Origin: Psychromonas sp.
Lineage (GTDB): Bacteria; Pseudomonadota; Gammaproteobacteria; Enterobacterales; Psychromonadaceae
DNA length: 29,959 bases
Assembly: GCA_023145575.1 (NCBI GenBank)
Contig: JAGLDN010000112.1
Span: forward strand, 1-29,959
Direction of reading: 5' to 3'
Position 1 is the stretch's first letter. Every line of letters begins with the position of its first letter. A program made the translations under genes and the position numbers. This document shows positions 28,101 through 29,959 of this stretch, piece by piece. Under the pieces are notes generated by a model that had not been told where the DNA came from, made no database searches, and was given only the letters and a program-made list of their open reading frames with translations.

Positions 28101-28888
28101 CTATCAAGGGTATTAAAATCATCCTGCCATAACACAATTTTAGGGGAAAGTTTTTGGATCATCCGACACGCTTGAAGATCTGCAAGCCAACGGCTAATAT
28201 CGTCTTTCTTGAGTGACACATGCTCTTTTTCACCTATTGTATTACGTGCAAGTTTATCACTTGAAATGCCCACTAACATGCGTTTAACCGCATCAAAATC
28301 TAGATTTTTTTCTAAGGCGCCATTGATCACTTTATCAATATGCGGCATTGGGGTATAGCAAAATGAATATTGCTTTTGCAGATCACGTACCTCTTTGAGT
28401 TTTCGCCCACCACGCAAGTTTTGAATGATTTGACAATATTTATCTGCACCTAAATAACCTGAACAATGACGGTTATCATAACGATACAAGCGTTCAACTT
28501 CATTGATTGAAAAAGTTTTTTTATCCTCACCAATAAAACGTTCACTATGATAAGCGCCATCAATAAATTTAAAATGCACACCCCGCCCATCACTTTTGGC
28601 AAGCACCAAACAAGTTTGCCCATAGGGGCGTTTATATTCATAGACAAGCAGGCTAGAATCACGCGGCAGGTAAAAATCAACAAAGTTAAGTGCTTGATCA
28701 ACCTTACTGACAATCTCACTGGGGCGCATGCCATAAAATAAAGGCAGCAAACGCATCAACGATGTTTTCCCCGCACCATTGGTGCCTTCGAATTGAGTAT
28801 GTCCTGACAAATCAAGTTCATTGACTTGCCCCTTCCAAAAACTATCGATAATAATAATGCGTAATAATTGATAGCTTTGATCTGTCAT
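25181..28888 (-). CDS. jetC: Wadjet-type SMC ATPase JetC (MukB/MksB-like)
   Basis: This 1235-residue SMC-like ATPase would form the motor and DNA-entrapping arm of the complex. The N-terminal head has the Walker A motif GTNGAGKTS (35-43) after LDLSGHTQFE. Two long coiled-coil stretches rich in Lys, Glu, Gln and Leu (about 280-510 and 590-1000) flank a short hinge-like part. The C-terminal head has a signature-like SSTGLSYL (from 1119) and Walker B IILPVDE (1149-1155). RGGRKL and GISSDKLARNTIG lie in the N-terminal head as in AAA_29-type ATPases. It is the first gene of the operon, which is unusual. RAD50/SbcC is excluded by the operon and by absence of a CxxC zinc hook. Confidence 0.78.
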   Translation of the reverse strand: MTDQSYQLLRIIIIDSFWKGQVNELDLSGHTQFEGTNGAGKTSLMRLLPLFYGMRPSEIVSKVDQALNFVDFYLPRDSSLLVYEYKRPYGQTCLVLAKSDGRGVHFKFIDGAYHSERFIGEDKKTFSINEVERLYRYDNRHCSGYLGADKYCQIIQNLRGGRKLKEVRDLQKQYSFCYTPMPHIDKVINGALEKNLDFDAVKRMLVGISSDKLARNTIGEKEHVSLKKDDISRWLADLQACRMIQKLSPKIVLWQDDFNTLDSWIVKLQHLYAHAISHQTLLNAQQAINKELKVSARKKINELSDEVEKTKGNLTAEINKLNTNIEANQSRIDSLATRKLKYEDQDAALFQIKADQAPNIQRQLDEVNEIIAAFNGNIARVTSKFEKLISALELQNLKDIAKNKDQMSQIKDSAHLELETINDTYQKQQDALNSQLDDSRLSLKLKLLNISNELEKCVAKQKDPILPKALIDSLEENQLLLQETQEMQNQFLKNLGSQEKTLYILEKQRDQWLDKRKQENSYLDKLNQQCVDIESLLLPINGSLHQFLANCEQAVGWKENIGRLLSTDQLNRIDLLPRWKTASAEHHDNIYGLQIEVEQLINSDLQLSKSQLSEKLNALDEKRDRQKQSIEHIDTQLGVFNKDITGQTESITIIKQELKQNELKLVQFTIQKRKLADQKQRATHELKTEIEVSIKKLNADNQYQQKKLIVLKESAPKQKSELNKVMLEQRIVIESDRDNKLDKLATLLNEIELSAKTRLNDHRQQKNKSLEEFDPDGEVDKRSKEALKLTSDLKECAGWANQAKEYRAFMETSYSKHDNLVEATQNKQMDLRSLQNNLDDFTESKKLEISQQTKNLKKMSEKIQHTEDLLFDFSSMLKECDHHGIAALTDKNEVNNDAELTISFCRDWLSNFTEIHKRLQKQINDFKDTFSKNHTHSELFENWEKLIIENNTFVGAKKIFKYQKPLQDLLSSAVQKQKNTYQLVTVNANIINEFYQHIENFGRTIKNIGKHLSKSVTSIANFEALADINVYTVMKQEELDYWGPLQQFAKLFEKHKDDLREGIGKIPDDLLYAMQKLSTYLPSEGFTLALESLFDIEFTITEKGQLKYARNARQLKKISSTGLSYLAMLSLFSGLLVMLRGSEGDNTNIILPVDELGELAAENIDLLLKMFSKHNISMLSAAPSTNRHILSLYDKYYQLKDNKIYHAKIQGSRLDKLMARRNKEIPPCEGVLSHV

Positions 28889-28933
28889 GGATGCGCCTAT
28901 AATAAGAAAATAATAAATAAATTAGTAAAGGGA

Positions 28934-28962
28934 AGTATACCTATATTTGTAACGCCTTAAAA
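28934..28962 (-). promoter_or_regulatory. Weak promoter candidate for the jet operon
   Basis: About 45 bases before the jetC ATG the minus strand reads TATACT (28934-28939), five of six -10 bases, with TTTTAA (28957-28962) 17 bases upstream as a poor -35. AGGCG lies a few bases before the ATG as a modest ribosome binding site. A stress or regulated promoter would look like this, but so would chance in AT-rich DNA. Confidence 0.3.
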
Positions 28963-29046
28963 TATAATCACGCATGTTATTGTTTATTTTTTTGGAAATC
29001 AATGTCAAAAATGAAATATCACTAAGCAAATTAATGAAGATCTTTT

Positions 29047-29170
29047 AACAATACCTTCGCAAAAATGAAGATTAACCCATTCTCGCAAGATTTTCAGCCT
29101 GTAAATTATTGATTCATAAAGAACGGAATCGCTATTTTGAGCTTAAATCAAAATAGGCGAAGGTATTGTT
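29047..29170. repeat. 124-bp element with perfect 14-bp terminal inverted repeats
   Basis: AACAATACCTTCGC (29047-29060) and its exact reverse complement GCGAAGGTATTGTT (29157-29170) bound 96 bases. Just inside the right end is a second perfect hairpin, CTATTTTGA-gcttaaa-TCAAAATAG (29132-29156), abutting the terminal arm. No target-site duplication was seen. It could be a miniature inverted-repeat element or a structured RNA. Confidence 0.6.
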
Positions 29171-29310
29171 GAAATGATATTTTTGAAAGATTTATTAGCA
29201 TATGTATTTACTCAGCAGGCTATAAAAATGCGACATCAGACACGATCCCGATAATCAAAGTAGGGCAAAACAACAGTCTATCAACGGATAACTTCGTTAA
29301 TCATTGATTA

Positions 29311-29372
29311 ACCCATGTGACGTAAAATGTTTTATCTGGCACAAGCTCGATAGACACGACAAGGGGCAATAT
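29311..29372 (+). repeat. TGACGTAAA-type dispersed repeat, copy 1
   Basis: The unit begins ACCCATGTGACGTAAAATG and ends in AAGGGGCAATAT. It is related to 29716-29776 (ACCCATTTGACGTAAAAATG ... AAGGCACAATAT) with small indels. The 12-mer CCATGTGACGTA at its start is identical to 22366-22377 left of the jet operon. It directly follows a 17-bp palindrome, GTTAATCATTGATTAAC. Confidence 0.6.
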
Positions 29373-29409
29373 GCGGCCTGTCTACGATTAACTGTGCTAA
29401 TATTTGCTG

Positions 29410-29457
29410 GGTGATATGTTGTGCCTTGAGCAGAAATTCGAGTTAATGGCGGACATT
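29410..29457 (-). repeat. 48-bp dispersed repeat, right copy (inverted)
   Basis: On the minus strand this reads AATGTCCGCCATTAAC ... TCAAGGCACAACA ... ATCACC and matches 22070-22117 at 40 of 48 positions without gaps. It is thus in opposite orientation to the left copy, with the jet operon between them. Confidence 0.75.
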
Positions 29458-29556
29458 ACACCTTTACGTCACAGGAGTATATACCCATCACGCCTGAAGA
29501 ACTTCATTTCAGGACACCGGAGTGATTCATGTTCAAAGCGCAATGCTCCCTTCGGT

Positions 29557-29582
29557 AGGGTTAAAAAAACGACTTTAACCCT
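29557..29582. repeat. Perfect 9-bp hairpin
   Basis: AGGGTTAAA (29557-29565) and TTTAACCCT (29574-29582) pair perfectly around an 8-base loop. It is not followed by a T-run on either strand, so a Rho-independent terminator is unlikely. Confidence 0.5.
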
Positions 29583-29589
29583 TTATAGT

Positions 29590-29614
29590 ATTCACTTTTG
29601 AGTATTGCAACGCA
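29590..29614 (+). repeat. ATTCACTTTT-type dispersed repeat, copy 1
   Basis: ATTCACTTTTGAGTATTGCA followed by ACGCA is nearly the same as 29790-29815, and a more diverged relative lies near 22139-22166. Confidence 0.55.
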
Positions 29615-29715
29615 TAAGATTATTTACTCAGTTGTCCCCAAAGGGCGCGTTTTAAAGGTGTTATTGATTTGGGCAAGGGAATAACCATTCTCTTCAATCA
29701 ATGGCTTGCCTCTAT

Positions 29716-29776
29716 ACCCATTTGACGTAAAAATGCTTTGTCAGATCAAACTCGATGATCAGAACAAGGCACAATA
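29716..29776 (+). repeat. TGACGTAAA-type dispersed repeat, copy 2
   Basis: This is the second, diverged copy of the unit at 29311-29372, offset by about 405 bases. Shared landmarks in order are ACCCAT, TGACGTAAAA, CTCGAT, ACAAGG and CAATAT. Confidence 0.6.
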
Positions 29777-29789
29777 TTAGGTAATTGTT

Positions 29790-29815
29790 ATTCACTTTTC
29801 GATTATTGTAACGCA
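29790..29815 (+). repeat. ATTCACTTTT-type dispersed repeat, copy 2
   Basis: ATTCACTTTTCGATTATTGT followed by AACGCA matches the copy at 29590 with few changes. It leads directly into an imperfect long hairpin whose outer arms are CTTGGT (29818-29823) and ACCAAG (29860-29865). Confidence 0.55.
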
Positions 29816-29906
29816 GTCTTGGTTTTCCAGCTTGTGCCTCGCAGGGCAAGGAAACTAGTACCAAGCTGTGTTGTTTTAAAATATCTATGTAGAATAAACA
29901 CTTCGG

Positions 29907-29931
29907 AATTAAAGTCTTTATTTTAATTCGA
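29907..29931 (+). repeat. 25-bp palindromic direct repeat, right copy
   Basis: This is base-for-base identical to 22267-22291 and in the same orientation, about 7.6 kb away. In this copy the stem extends by a base because a G precedes the unit. Confidence 0.8.
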
Positions 29932-29936
29932 CCTTT

Positions 29937-29959
29937 GATGATTAACGCAGTTAATCATC
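29937..29959. repeat. Perfect 10-bp hairpin at the right window edge
   Basis: GATGATTAAC and GTTAATCATC pair perfectly around the loop GCA. The element reaches the last base of the window, so it may extend further. Confidence 0.6.

Larger units (their letters stand above)
28889..29959. repeat. Repeat- and hairpin-rich non-coding region upstream of jetC
   Basis: No credible gene was found in these 1071 bases. They contain the jet promoter area (28889-28980), a 124-bp element with 14-bp terminal inverted repeats (29047-29170), two copies of a TGACGTAAA-containing unit (29311 and 29716), an inverted copy of the left-flank 48-mer, two copies of an ATTCACTTTT unit (29590, 29790), the right copy of the 25-mer and several perfect hairpins. 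The frame at 29404-29601 crosses these repeats and is rejected as a gene. Confidence 0.7.

Noticed and set aside
25181..28888. Large ATPase as RAD50/SbcC or chromosomal MukB
   Set aside because: No CxxC zinc-hook motif and no nuclease SbcD beside it; a Toprim partner and the MukE/MukF-like genes fit a Wadjet/Mks system better, and MukB is longer (about 1480 residues).
29404..29601. 65-codon open frame on the plus strand
   Set aside because: It runs through the inverted 48-bp repeat and a perfect hairpin, lacks a good ribosome binding site and shows no domain-like features. It is most likely a chance frame across repeat DNA.
28889..29959. CRISPR array
   Set aside because: The repeats are few, diverged, of mixed orientation and irregularly spaced, and no cas genes are present.

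Overview
The window carries the division and cell-wall (dcw) cluster of a Gram-negative gammaproteobacterium. The order lpxC-ftsZ-ftsA-ftsQ-ddl-murC-murG-ftsW-murD-mraY-murF-murE-ftsI-ftsL-rsmH-mraZ, read here right to left, matches the Escherichia coli order, and most proteins have E. coli-like lengths and motifs. lpxC (lipid A) and the DNPR motif of MurE (meso-diaminopimelate) confirm a Gram-negative envelope. The DNA is visibly AT-rich. I cannot name the genus; a marine Alteromonadales-like host is only a guess.

Layout. Bases 1-17771, minus strand: the dcw cluster, tightly packed with several ATGA-type stop/start overlaps, read from an AT-rich divergent control region (17772-18231) that holds a candidate MraZ operator. 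A separate strong promoter candidate precedes lpxC, which runs off the left edge. Bases 18232-22027, plus strand: rsfS, rlmH, mrdA (PBP2) and mrdB (RodA), the ribosome-silencing and cell-elongation operon. Septal synthesis (FtsW/FtsI), elongation synthesis (RodA/PBP2), precursor enzymes (MurC-G, Ddl, MraY) and the Z-ring proteins therefore sit in one divergent locus.

Bases 22455-28888, minus strand: a four-gene operon encoding an SMC-type ATPase (1235 aa), a small MukE-like subunit, a MukF-like kleisin and a Toprim protein. I read this as a Wadjet/MksBEFG-type anti-plasmid condensin system (JetC-JetB-JetA-JetD). The ATPase gene comes first and the Toprim gene last, unlike the textbook jetABCD order, and the Toprim protein is short.

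The Wadjet operon lies where rlpA/dacA follow rodA in E. coli, and it is bracketed by non-coding DNA (22028-22454 and 28889-29959) full of related repeats: an identical 25-bp palindromic direct repeat on both sides, a 48-bp repeat in inverted orientation (40/48 identical by eye), further degenerate families and several hairpins. This looks like an accessory cassette set into repeat-rich intergenic DNA beside a core locus. No tRNA, rRNA, CRISPR array or intact transposase was seen.
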